8,740 nt of DNA from a bacterium (GCA_024278345.1 JAJRTK010000339.1:1-8740); one strand, 5' to 3'. Counted from the stretch's first letter, positions 1 to 7,714 are shown. The notes: generated by a model from the sequence alone, not told the origin. A program made the numbers and translations.

Positions 1-58
1 AAACGACCCCTGTCCCTGCGGAAGCGGCAAAAAATACAAGAAGTGCCATGGCCGATGA
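1..58 (+). CDS. secA: C-terminal end of a SEC-C motif protein, probably preprotein translocase ATPase SecA (partial)
   Basis: Only the last 18 codons and the TGA stop (56-58) are inside the window; the frame begins at base 2. They encode NDPCPCGSGKKYKKCHGR. This is the SEC-C zinc-binding motif (CxC, eight residues, then CH) that forms the extreme C-terminus of many SecA proteins. In SecA the tail binds Zn2+ and contacts SecB and the ribosome, while the missing bulk of the protein is the ATPase that drives export through SecYEG. The motif lies right at the stop codon, as in SecA. Some unrelated proteins, including YecA/UPF0149-like and other small SEC-C proteins, also carry this motif, so naming it SecA is an inference from the exact tail sequence. 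The SEC-C motif itself is certain. Confidence 0.78.
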   Translation, partial: NDPCPCGSGKKYKKCHGR

Positions 59-60
59 AT

Positions 61-95
61 AGGCTTCTCCAGGAAGCCTCAACAGAGCCCCTCTG
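61..95 (+). terminator. Tandem hairpins just after the secA-like stop, candidate terminator
   Basis: A perfect 7-bp stem (61-67 AGGCTTC with 73-79 GAAGCCT, 5-nt loop) begins two bases after the stop. It is followed by a 5-bp stem (83-87 CAGAG with 91-95 CTCTG, 3-nt loop). Position and structure suit a transcript end. There is no run of T after either stem, so this is not a classical Rho-independent terminator. It could instead be a 3'-end stabilising structure. Confidence 0.35.
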
Positions 96-570
96 CCTCC
101 GGAATGGATCTTCTTTCGAAGCCATGGAAAGGCGTGCCCCTCATCTTTTCCTTGGGTTGGAGTCCGCTCCCATCGGCGGCAGTCCGTCCGCCGCTAGTCG
201 CCCGGTGGAGCCGCGGACCCGGTTTTTGGGGGGGACGGTCTGATTGCCCCGATTCGACTGGGCATGCTGGTACGCGCGGGGACCCCAGTCGGGATTCCAA
301 GGCAGGCAACCCCATTCGGGATTCGGGCCCCAGGAGGGTGAGCAGCGCGAGCGGATGCGAGTGATGGGAACGGAGTACAACCTGAAGAGAGAAGAGCGGT
401 TGCTTGAAAATCGTTTGGCAATTTTCTTTACGGTTTTGTCGCCTTGAAGAACAGGGGGGAGCCGATTGCTACGGCGAAAGATGGAATTGGACGGGCTTTG
501 GGCGAGCGTCACCAATGGCGGAGTGTGGGGGGCTTCCTGTATGGTTTAGGAATGGTGGTCCGGTTTCCTT

Positions 571-574
571 GGAG
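571..574 (+). promoter_or_regulatory. Ribosome binding site deciding the GTG start of the kinase gene
   Basis: GGAG at 571-574 lies 5 nt before GTG at 580. The encoded N-terminus (MSKQRPKKIGSYRV) leads directly into the kinase glycine-rich loop with only a short lead-in, as is normal for this kinase class. No ATG near this position is in frame. Confidence 0.65.
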
Positions 575-579
575 AAGGT

Positions 580-3500
580 GTGTCGAAGCAGCGACCGAAA
601 AAGATTGGCTCTTACCGGGTTCTGGGAGTTCTGGGCCAGGGCGGGATGGGGGTCGTTTACCGTGCGGAAGATGTGGAGACCGGTGAATCCGTGGCCCTCA
701 AGACGGTGCGCCTGCCTCATGCGGGGCTGCTCCAGGGGTTTCGGCGGGAGATTCACACTCTTGCGCGGATTCGGCACCAGTGTATCGTTCGCATCGTGAA
801 TCATGGCGTTTTCAGGGGGCTTCCCTGGTATGCCATGGAGCTTGTTGAGGGGGTGAGCCTGGCTCAATATGCGCCGGGACGGCGACGGGATGCTCCCACG
901 GTGGAGGTGGAGCGAGTGCCTGAAGCGGATCTCAGGGCGCGAGCCGCCAAGAAACGGCGGGAGAAAGGGGCGGCGCGAGAGAGTAACGTGGCTGACGAGC
1001 CCACCGACCCTCTTTTTCGAGACCCTGACGCGGTGCGGGCCGGGCCTGTCCGGAAAGAGGAAACGACGCGGATGGAGGAGGCGCTGTCGGAGCCGGCTTC
1101 AGGGAACCGAACCGATACGATGAGTGGCTCGTCGGGGGGCGTGTCGCCGACGGATACGGTGACGGGGAAGATCTTGAGCTGGCGGTCTTCCGATTCGGAA
1201 TCTCCATCGAAGGTGCCGGATGGGGCTAGCAGGAGTTGGACGTCGTTCGAGGAGCTTCGGCCTATCTTGACCCTTGTTCGGCGGTTGTGCGATCCGCTTT
1301 CCTACCTGCATGGCGAGGGCATCGTGCATGGCGACCTCAAGCCGGCGAACGTCTTGATCCGTCCTGGCGGCGTGCCCGTACTTGTCGATTTCGGGGTGAC
1401 GTCGCAGTTTCATGGGCCTCTCAGTCTGGCGAAGTCGCGGATCGAGCGGGGCGTGGTGGGGACGGTGAACTACATGGCTCCGGAGCAGGCCCGCGGGGTT
1501 ACGGTGGATGCTCGGGCGGATCTCTATTCCCTGGGTTGTATTCTTTATGAGCTTTTGACCGGCGCACCGCCCTTCGTCAGCGAATCTGCTTACGAAGTGG
1601 TTCGGAGTCATATCCACACGAAGCCGCTTCAGCCTTCGAAACTTGTGCGAGGTGTGCCGCCGGAGCTGGAGCGTCTGATCCTTCGGTTGCTCCAGAAGAA
1701 GCCCCAGGATCGCATGGGCTACGCTGATGACGTTGCGGCCGCGCTAGAGCGGATCGGCGCGGAGAACCCGCCGCCTGTCAGGGCCAGGAGGCCGAGGGTC
1801 TACCTCTACCAACCGCGCCTTTGTGGCAGGAACGATCAGCTCAAGATCTTGCACCGGCATCTTGGCGCTCTGGGGGAAGGCCGAGGCCGGGTCGTGGTTT
1901 TGGGTGGCGAGAGTGGTGTTGGCAAGACGCGCCTCATCATGGAGTTCAGCCGGGAGGCTGTACGGGGCAAGGTGCGCGTGCTCACCGGGGAGTGTTCCAA
2001 TGCCCGGGTCCGCCCCTTACAGGGGTTGCTCAGGCCGTTGCAGGCCATTGCGGATCAGTGTCGGGAGAAGGGGGCTGAGGAGGCGGAGCGGATCTTGGGG
2101 CGCCGGGGTCCGCTTTTGTCGCTCTACGAACCGCTTCTGGAAGAGATACCCGGAATGAGTGACCACCCGCCTCCGGTGGAGCTGGCCCCCGCCGCCGCTC
2201 GGCGGCGGCTGTTCCGGTATCTGTCAGAGGTGCTCTCAGAGCTGGCCTCCCGGGGGCCCGTGCTTCTGGTCATCGAGGATTTGCAGTGGGCGGATCAGCT
2301 CACAATCGGCTTCCTTGAGGCCTTGGCCCAAGGGCGCACGCTAGAGACGTCGCGGTTGCTGGTCGTGGGCACCTACCGGAACGATGCGCCGGCTCCCGGG
2401 CTTCATGGCCTCTTTTCTTGTCCGGGCGTGACGAACCTGGTCCTCGACCGCCTGGACAGCGAAGCGGTCACCAGTATCGTGGGGGACATGCTGGCTTACC
2501 AGCCGCCGCCGGAAGTTTTTTCCAAGTTCGTCGTGGAGCAGTCGGAGGGAAATCCTTTCTTCATCGCGGAGTATTTGCAGGCGGCCGTGGCGGAGGGGTT
2601 GCTCTTCCGGGACGAGCATGGCCTGTGGCAAGTCCGAGGCGAGAGGGACGAATCGGAGATCCTGAAAGTTTACCGCGAGCTGCCGTTGCCCCGCTCTCTC
2701 CGGCATCTTGTGGAGCGCCGTTTGATTCGCCTCCCGTCTGTGGCTAGAAAGCTCATCGAGCTGGCGGCCGTGGTGGGGCGCAATGTCTCCACAAGCCTGC
2801 TCTATCGGGCTTCGAGGCTGCGTCAGGACCAATTCTACGAGGCCTTGGCCGACCTTCTTCGCCACCAGATCCTGGAAGAGGTGGAAGCCACTGGCGACCT
2901 GCGATTCGTTCATGACAAGCTCCGGGAAGTCGCCTACCAGAGGTTGACCGTCCGCCGGCGCCCGCAACTTCACCGGACTATCGCCAGGAGCATGGAGCGC
3001 CTTTTCTTGCAGGATCGAGAGCTTCGCTTCGCGGAGCTGGCTTGGCATTGGCGGCAAGCTGGAAATCAAGAAAAGGCACGAGAGTTCTACCTGGCCGCGG
3101 CGCGGAGGGCCCGGGATCGGTACGCCCAGGAGGAGGCGGAGCATTTGTACGGCTCGTTTTTGGAGCTTTCGGAGCAGCCGTCGCCGGAACGCGTCGCCGC
3201 GGCCAACGAGCTTGGCCGGCGGGTACTGGGCATCCAAGGCCGATACGAGGAAGCCGTCGTCCAGCACCAGCAGGCTCTGGCCGATGCCAGGCAATTGGCC
3301 GACAGCCGGCTGGAGGCCAGTAGCCTCGAATGCCTGGGCTGGGTCTACTTCGTTCAGGGCGCCATGATCCGGGCACGGAGCTTCTACGAAGAGGCGCTGC
3401 GGATCGCCAACCAGACAGGTGACCAGAAGAACGAGGCCCGGATCCTTGTGGATCTTGCCACGCTGAATGCGCGGCAGGGGCGGACACAAGATAGCTGTTT

Positions 3501-4419
3501 TCTTTACGAGCAGGCTTTGGCCACGGCCATGGAGGTGGGGGATCGCCATACCGAGCGCTTGGCTTTGGGCTACCTGGCGGATCTGCATCGGGATCTGGGC
3601 AATCTTGCGGGCGCCCGGCCTGTCTATGGGGCGGTCTTGGCTCTTGCCGTGGAGTTGGGCGATCGCGAGGGCGAGGGCCAAGTTTTGAACCATCTGTCGA
3701 TCCTGGAGCGGGCGGATGGCAATTACGAGGAAGCGTGGCGCCTTTGCGAGCGCGCCTTGGCGATTTTTCAGGAAATCGGGGATTTGCCGGGGGAAGCCCG
3801 AGTTTTGACAAGCCTTGGCGGGATGCACGTGGGTAAGGGGTGGCTTCCCGGGGCAAGAAAGCTGTACGCGCGGGCGCTGACCATTGAACGGGAGAGCGGT
3901 CGCGTCATCGGGCAGGGGATTGTTTTGACGCATCTGGCGAATCTCCGGCGCGTGGAGGGTCTCTTGGACGATGCGTTGGAGCTCGTGGAACAGGCGCTTC
4001 TCGTCTTTCGGGATTTGGAAGACGGGATGGAGACCCTTCGGGCGCTTTGCTGCAAGGGGCATATCCTCTTGGCGCTGGGGAAATCTGCCCGCCACTGGCT
4101 CCAGCAGGCGCGGAAACTGGATGCGCAGTTGGGGGTCGTGGGGCAAGCGGGAGCATCGAGCCAGGCCGTGGAGCGCCTGCAGAGGGCGCAGGACGCCTTT
4201 GAAAGTCATACGCCAGCCCGCTTGTTCCGGGGGAAGTTCATCGCGGATATTCCGCCGGGTCTCCGTGGCTGGATGGTGGAGACCGGGCAGCTTGCGAAGG
4301 AGCGCGGGAACGCGATGATGGAGAAGCCGTCGGCTCCGGGGAAAGGAAAGAGCGTCACAGCCGAAACTTTAGCGCGGCGGCGGTCGGTACCCAGTCATGT
4401 GTCGAAAATGCGGCGTTAG
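580..4419 (+). CDS. Ser/Thr protein kinase fused to a signalling AAA ATPase and TPR array (PknK-like architecture)
   Basis: The 1279-residue protein probably acts in cytosolic signal transduction; I see no signal peptide or membrane span. Residues 12-390 are a Hanks-type Ser/Thr kinase: glycine loop GQGGMG 19-24, ATP lysine K41 in VALK, helix-C glutamate probably E57, catalytic loop HGDLKPAN 250-257 with D252, DFG 270-272, APE 300-302 and DARADLYSLG 310-319. About 120 extra residues (98-220) split the two lobes after the hinge MELVEG. Residues about 410-640 are an AAA/STAND-type ATPase following an LCGR linker motif, with Walker A GESGVGKT 443-450 and Walker B LLVIED 562-567 running into the family motif LQWAD. 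A GNPFF motif (657-661) and FVHDKLREVAY (776-786) mark the helical/winged region usual after this ATPase. Residues 873-1152 are seven TPR units. The tail from about 1230 is basic and low in complexity. Family knowledge says kinase-AAA-TPR proteins couple ligand or partner sensing by TPRs to kinase output. The substrate and signal are unknown. Confidence 0.93.
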   Translation: MSKQRPKKIGSYRVLGVLGQGGMGVVYRAEDVETGESVALKTVRLPHAGLLQGFRREIHTLARIRHQCIVRIVNHGVFRGLPWYAMELVEGVSLAQYAPGRRRDAPTVEVERVPEADLRARAAKKRREKGAARESNVADEPTDPLFRDPDAVRAGPVRKEETTRMEEALSEPASGNRTDTMSGSSGGVSPTDTVTGKILSWRSSDSESPSKVPDGASRSWTSFEELRPILTLVRRLCDPLSYLHGEGIVHGDLKPANVLIRPGGVPVLVDFGVTSQFHGPLSLAKSRIERGVVGTVNYMAPEQARGVTVDARADLYSLGCILYELLTGAPPFVSESAYEVVRSHIHTKPLQPSKLVRGVPPELERLILRLLQKKPQDRMGYADDVAAALERIGAENPPPVRARRPRVYLYQPRLCGRNDQLKILHRHLGALGEGRGRVVVLGGESGVGKTRLIMEFSREAVRGKVRVLTGECSNARVRPLQGLLRPLQAIADQCREKGAEEAERILGRRGPLLSLYEPLLEEIPGMSDHPPPVELAPAAARRRLFRYLSEVLSELASRGPVLLVIEDLQWADQLTIGFLEALAQGRTLETSRLLVVGTYRNDAPAPGLHGLFSCPGVTNLVLDRLDSEAVTSIVGDMLAYQPPPEVFSKFVVEQSEGNPFFIAEYLQAAVAEGLLFRDEHGLWQVRGERDESEILKVYRELPLPRSLRHLVERRLIRLPSVARKLIELAAVVGRNVSTSLLYRASRLRQDQFYEALADLLRHQILEEVEATGDLRFVHDKLREVAYQRLTVRRRPQLHRTIARSMERLFLQDRELRFAELAWHWRQAGNQEKAREFYLAAARRARDRYAQEEAEHLYGSFLELSEQPSPERVAAANELGRRVLGIQGRYEEAVVQHQQALADARQLADSRLEASSLECLGWVYFVQGAMIRARSFYEEALRIANQTGDQKNEARILVDLATLNARQGRTQDSCFLYEQALATAMEVGDRHTERLALGYLADLHRDLGNLAGARPVYGAVLALAVELGDREGEGQVLNHLSILERADGNYEEAWRLCERALAIFQEIGDLPGEARVLTSLGGMHVGKGWLPGARKLYARALTIERESGRVIGQGIVLTHLANLRRVEGLLDDALELVEQALLVFRDLEDGMETLRALCCKGHILLALGKSARHWLQQARKLDAQLGVVGQAGASSQAVERLQRAQDAFESHTPARLFRGKFIADIPPGLRGWMVETGQLAKERGNAMMEKPSAPGKGKSVTAETLARRRSVPSHVSKMRR
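3196..4035 (+). repeat. Seven tandem tetratricopeptide-type units, 40 residues (120 nt) each
   Basis: Residues 873-1152 of the kinase fusion repeat with an exact 40-residue period. The marks are a G at the helix A-B turn followed by a small or charged residue, an A three to five positions later, an EEAL/EQAL/ERAL-like core in helix B, and a GD-type turn. Asp codons fall at 3301, 3421, 3541, 3661, 3781 and 4021, exactly 120 nt or a multiple apart; the unit at 3901 has Arg instead. The DNA copies have diverged, so this is a protein repeat and not a recent tandem duplication. A period of 40, not 34, is typical of the kinesin-light-chain/GPSM-like TPR subclass found in signalling ATPases. It forms a protein- or peptide-binding superhelix. 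Confidence 0.85.
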
Positions 4420-4464
4420 CTCCGCCGTGCATGAAATCGCTGGTGAGCTCTGCTCCCTGGCTAG

Positions 4465-4476
4465 AGGGAAGGAAGG
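4465..4476 (+). promoter_or_regulatory. Purine-rich ribosome binding site selecting ATG 4482
   Basis: AGGGAAGGAAGG at 4465-4476 lies 5 nt before ATG at 4482. The in-frame upstream ATG at 4431 is preceded by TAGCTCCGCCGTGC, which has no Shine-Dalgarno match, so 4482 is the better start. Confidence 0.65.
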
Positions 4477-4481
4477 TGGCC

Positions 4482-7400
4482 ATGATCCGTTATTTCATAA
4501 AACCATTCGGTCTGATGGCTGGAAGCGGCGCAAGGGTGGAGCGTTGTTTTTCCCGGGAGTTTAGCATTGCGAGGCTGAGCCGCGCCACGCTCATCTGGGT
4601 CGCTCTGGTTTTCGTCTTTTCGGGCGTTGAGCTATTAGAGCCCATGGCCGGCCCTCGTGCCACCCCGGAGGATCTGGTCATTTTGTGGTCCGGGGTCGCC
4701 AGCAGCTTGGACATCGAAGGAGGAGAGCTCTTTTGGGTCGCTGGCGTCGGAGGCGAATTCTGCCCTCCGTACGCCATGGTCCGCAAGCTAAACCTGGCCA
4801 CCGGCAACACATCCATTTTTCGCCGATCCTGCGCGGTTTCCCCCAAGGGCGTCTCCGCCGACTCGTTCCACGTCTATTACGGCAACTTTACAAGCCTGTC
4901 CATCGAGAGGCAGAGGCTCGATGGGAGCCTTCTGGAATCCGTGGCGGCGACCGTAGGCAGTATTTCAGATATTTTGGGAGACACGAGCGCCATTTACTTT
5001 TCCGATACCGAGGGCGTCAAGAAATACGACAAGTCAACCGGCAGCGTCACCACTTTGTCTGCCGGAGCCTCCGCTAATCGTCTGGCGTTGAGCTCCAATT
5101 ACGTCTATTGGACGGACAAGGCGGCGGGGACGGTGTGGAGAGTCTCCGTTTCCGGCGGCGGCGCGGAGCTCGTGACATTTTTCCGGACTGCGTTGGATCA
5201 GATCGCCTTCGGGCACGTGGAGGGCGACGGAACCGAGAACGTCTACATTGTCGATGACGCTGGCATTCACCGGATACGCGTGGAGCCATTCACCACGGCG
5301 AAGCTCGTCTCCACCGCTGCGGGCGAGGTTATCGGCGACATTGCGGCAAACTCCGGGTATCTCTATTGGACCAGCTACCAGACGGCGGCGCCGTCGAGTA
5401 CGGGGCAACTACGTCGCATCCCCCTCTCCGGGGGGGGCGCGGAGACCATGGCCTCGGGCTTGAACAAGCCCACGACGCTCATCCTCTCCGATACTCACGC
5501 CTATTGGAGTTCGCCTGTCAGACTCTGGCGCTTGCCCCTGTCGTCGGCGCCACAGACGGTGGATTTGAGCCTGGAAGCGATAGGAGCGACCCAGGGGATC
5601 CAGAACTGGGCCAACGACGTGCCCCTCGTGGCCGACAAGGTGACTTACGTGCGCGTTTATCCCACCGTCACATCCGTCGATACCTCGGCGACCGCTCTGC
5701 TCTACGGTTTCCGGGACGGCGTCGCCCTGCCCGGGTCGCCCTTGTCCGGCAGGTTCAATTCCATCGTGGTGAAGGCCATCGATCCGGATCGCGGGTCCAC
5801 CCGGGATAATTTCTCTTTCTGGTTGCCCCCTGACTGGAGGACCGGGACCGTGACCCTCCGGGCGGAGATCAATCCCGACCGGGCCGTGAGTGAATCGGAT
5901 TACGACAACAACGGCATCTCGATCACGCGGACCTTCCGGACCAAGTCTCCCGTTTGCGTGGCCGCCTTGCCTCTGGCCATGTCGGACGGGCGGCGCTTCC
6001 AGAAGGATGCTCCCGGCTTCCAGGAGATCGTGGACCGCTTCCTGAGCCTCTGGCCGGTCCCCGAAGTCTACGTCCTTCCCGAAACCGCCACCATCACCAA
6101 GCCTTTCGGCGGAGAGTTCAATCTTCCCGGGGACGGTGGCAAGGTCATCTACCACCTTTGGGATTACGACAATTGGCATGGAGACCCCGACTATTGTTCC
6201 AGTCGGTCCGCCGGGATCCACTACATGGGGATGGTGCATCCCGACACGAACACCGGCAATCAGCTTGGTTACGCAAGCCTTTGGACTTACCAATCCTACG
6301 TCAAGATGCAGTGGCACCATCGCAGAGGATGGCCCGAGTTTGCGCGAGCCCGTGGCGGAGCCACCATGGCCCAGGAACTGGCCCACAACCTCAACGGGGA
6401 TCCCACCTTCAACGGAAATCGCCTCGGCCATGTCGATTGTCGCGACCCATCGGGCGTGGACACCAACTATCCCTACGACCCGAATACCATCGCCAATGCC
6501 GGCGTGGGGACCTTTTGGGGTTTTGACTCCTTGTCAAGGACGCCCATCGAGCCAGCCAGCGCAAGGGACTTCATGTCCTACTGCGAACCGGCTTGGGTCT
6601 CCGACTACAATTGGAAAGGGGTCATGGACCGCGTCAACAACGGGCGGTCCGTCTCCAAACCCCGCCGATCACCCACCGTTCCGCAGATCATCCTGGCCGG
6701 CCTGGTGGAGCACGACGGAGAACCGGCTTCCTTCCCGGTCCTCTACAAGCTCGATCCGGAGATCATCGATCTGGGCAACTGGAACGACCTCATCGACAAT
6801 CGAAATGCTCATCTAGGCATTCCCACGGACTACGCCGTGGATTTCCTGGGCGCCGGTGACGCGGTTCTGGCCTCTTATCCCGCTTACCCCACCTCCACCC
6901 ATGGCCGCGGTGTCCGCAGCGAGCCGTTGCAGCCGGGCTTCCTCCTGGCCATCGACGAGATCAGCGGCCTCGAAGCTCTTCGAATCACCATGAACGGCGT
7001 CGAACAGGTTCGCCAGAAACTCAGCGCGAATCCCCCCACCGTCCAGCTTATGGAGCCCACGGGAGGCACCGTCGCGGGAGCTCTCACCATCCGCTGGCAA
7101 GCCTCGGATCCCGACGGAGATCCACTGCTCTCCGTCGTGCAGTACAGCGCCGACGGCGGCGCCAACTGGACGGTCCTGGGCTTCAACCTCGAAGGTCAGA
7201 GCCTGATCGTCCAGGATACGAGCGCGCTCCCCGGTAGCGCCAGCGCCCTGGTGCGAGTCGTTGTGCGGGACGGCTATTACACCGCCTTCGATACGTCCAC
7301 CCCTTTTGAGATGCCCAATCACGGCCCGGCAGTCACCATCCGGACTCCGCGACAGCGAGAGCTGGTTCCTCCCGACGCCCAGGTGATCTTCGCCGGAGTC

Positions 7401-7697
7401 GCCTTGGATCCCGAAGAGGGGCCACTGTCAGGAACCGCACTGGAATGGCTCGTCGATGGAGCGCTCGTTGCCACCGGATCGGAAGGCACCACCCGTGGCC
7501 TTGTCCTGGGCGAGCACACCATCACCCTTCAGGCTCGAGACTCCCTGGGAAACAGCGGGAGCGCCAGTGTGACGATCTTCGTCGGCGACGCGCTTCCCGT
7601 GCCCATCTCGGGAACGGCACTCCTTCTGGTACTGCTGCTTCTTGCCGTAGGAGGCGCCGTCCTCTTCCGATCCAGGCCCGGAACCAACGAAGCCTGA
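4482..7697 (+). CDS. Exported multi-domain protein: beta-propeller, CARDB-like, degenerate metallopeptidase-like, Ig-like domains and C-terminal membrane tail
   Basis: The 1071-residue protein is probably cell-surface or secreted. Numbering is from ATG 4482; starting at ATG 4431 adds 17 residues. A hydrophobic segment at 35-49 after a basic N-region is a signal peptide or anchor, with an unusually long n-region. Residues about 64-355 are a beta-propeller with repeated aromatic strand motifs (LFWV 83-86, IYFSD 171-175, VYWTD 208-212, LYWTS 294-298, AYWSS 340-344), like YWTD/DUF5050-type repeats. Residues 362-486 are CARDB-like, with ATQGIQ and a SESDYDNN turn. Residues 487-725 resemble a metzincin-like peptidase: QELAHN 631-636, a downstream GH (H650), and a Met-turn DFMSYC 696-701 followed by WVSDY. 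The first zinc His is replaced by Gln, so activity is doubtful. Two Ig-like domains follow at 851-946 (YSADGGANW, DG turns) and 947-1036. The tail VPISG 1040-1044, a hydrophobic stretch and FRSR resemble PEP/IPTL-type sorting signals. Substrate is unknown. The gene may share a transcript with the kinase gene 62 nt upstream. Confidence 0.88.
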   Translation: MIRYFIKPFGLMAGSGARVERCFSREFSIARLSRATLIWVALVFVFSGVELLEPMAGPRATPEDLVILWSGVASSLDIEGGELFWVAGVGGEFCPPYAMVRKLNLATGNTSIFRRSCAVSPKGVSADSFHVYYGNFTSLSIERQRLDGSLLESVAATVGSISDILGDTSAIYFSDTEGVKKYDKSTGSVTTLSAGASANRLALSSNYVYWTDKAAGTVWRVSVSGGGAELVTFFRTALDQIAFGHVEGDGTENVYIVDDAGIHRIRVEPFTTAKLVSTAAGEVIGDIAANSGYLYWTSYQTAAPSSTGQLRRIPLSGGGAETMASGLNKPTTLILSDTHAYWSSPVRLWRLPLSSAPQTVDLSLEAIGATQGIQNWANDVPLVADKVTYVRVYPTVTSVDTSATALLYGFRDGVALPGSPLSGRFNSIVVKAIDPDRGSTRDNFSFWLPPDWRTGTVTLRAEINPDRAVSESDYDNNGISITRTFRTKSPVCVAALPLAMSDGRRFQKDAPGFQEIVDRFLSLWPVPEVYVLPETATITKPFGGEFNLPGDGGKVIYHLWDYDNWHGDPDYCSSRSAGIHYMGMVHPDTNTGNQLGYASLWTYQSYVKMQWHHRRGWPEFARARGGATMAQELAHNLNGDPTFNGNRLGHVDCRDPSGVDTNYPYDPNTIANAGVGTFWGFDSLSRTPIEPASARDFMSYCEPAWVSDYNWKGVMDRVNNGRSVSKPRRSPTVPQIILAGLVEHDGEPASFPVLYKLDPEIIDLGNWNDLIDNRNAHLGIPTDYAVDFLGAGDAVLASYPAYPTSTHGRGVRSEPLQPGFLLAIDEISGLEALRITMNGVEQVRQKLSANPPTVQLMEPTGGTVAGALTIRWQASDPDGDPLLSVVQYSADGGANWTVLGFNLEGQSLIVQDTSALPGSASALVRVVVRDGYYTAFDTSTPFEMPNHGPAVTIRTPRQRELVPPDAQVIFAGVALDPEEGPLSGTALEWLVDGALVATGSEGTTRGLVLGEHTITLQARDSLGNSGSASVTIFVGDALPVPISGTALLLVLLLLAVGGAVLFRSRPGTNEA

Positions 7698-7714
7698 CAA
7701 GGTAGCCGGACATA

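Larger units (their letters stand above)
59..579. other. Intergenic gap between the secA-like gene and the kinase gene, no credible gene
   Basis: The 521 nt contain no reading frame that looks like a protein: the open frames are short, rich in Arg, Pro, Gly and Ser, and have no recognisable domain. Visible structure is limited. There is the hairpin pair at 61-95. A 6-bp GC stem pairs 174-179 with 188-193. An overlapping alternative pairs GTCCGC at 186-191 with GCGGAC at 213-218 and is followed at 223-227 by five T, which could be a weak terminator. A near-identical 16-nt direct repeat (14 of 16 bases) lies at 283-298 and 310-325. An AT-richer patch at about 400-440 is the likeliest place for the kinase promoter, but no convincing -35/-10 pair is present. 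Confidence 0.6.

Noticed and set aside
416-430. Possible sigma54 promoter (TGGCA followed by TTTA)
   Set aside because: The GG of the -24 element is present but the required GC of the -12 element, ten bases on, is TA.
404-432. Possible sigma70 promoter for the kinase gene (TTGAAA, 17 nt, TTTACG)
   Set aside because: The -10 box matches only 3 of 6 positions, so it is no better than chance in the one AT-richer patch.
404-799. 131-codon plus-strand frame overlapping the kinase start
   Set aside because: It overlaps the conserved glycine-loop coding region in another frame and its translation is Trp/Arg/Gly-rich without a domain.
3196-4035. 120-nt periodicity as a DNA tandem repeat or CRISPR-like array
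   Set aside because: The period is in the protein (TPR units of 40 residues). The DNA copies are diverged and there are no identical repeats with unique spacers.
2341-4209. 622-codon open frame on the minus strand opposite the ATPase/TPR region
   Set aside because: It lies fully opposite the well-supported kinase fusion gene, has no recognisable domain, and is rich in Arg, Pro, Gln and His as expected of an antisense shadow in GC-rich DNA.
4411-4427. 5-bp hairpin (CGGCG/CGCCG) over the kinase stop codon as a terminator
   Set aside because: Short stem that includes coding sequence and has no T-tract; too weak to call.
4431-4481. Upstream ATG adding 17 residues to the exported protein
   Set aside because: No Shine-Dalgarno match precedes it, whereas ATG 4482 has a clear purine-rich site 5 nt upstream. 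Kept only as an alternative.
5409-6431. 340-codon open frame on the minus strand within the exported-protein gene
   Set aside because: Low-complexity Gly/Val/Arg-rich translation opposite conserved propeller, CARDB and peptidase-like sequence; a shadow frame.
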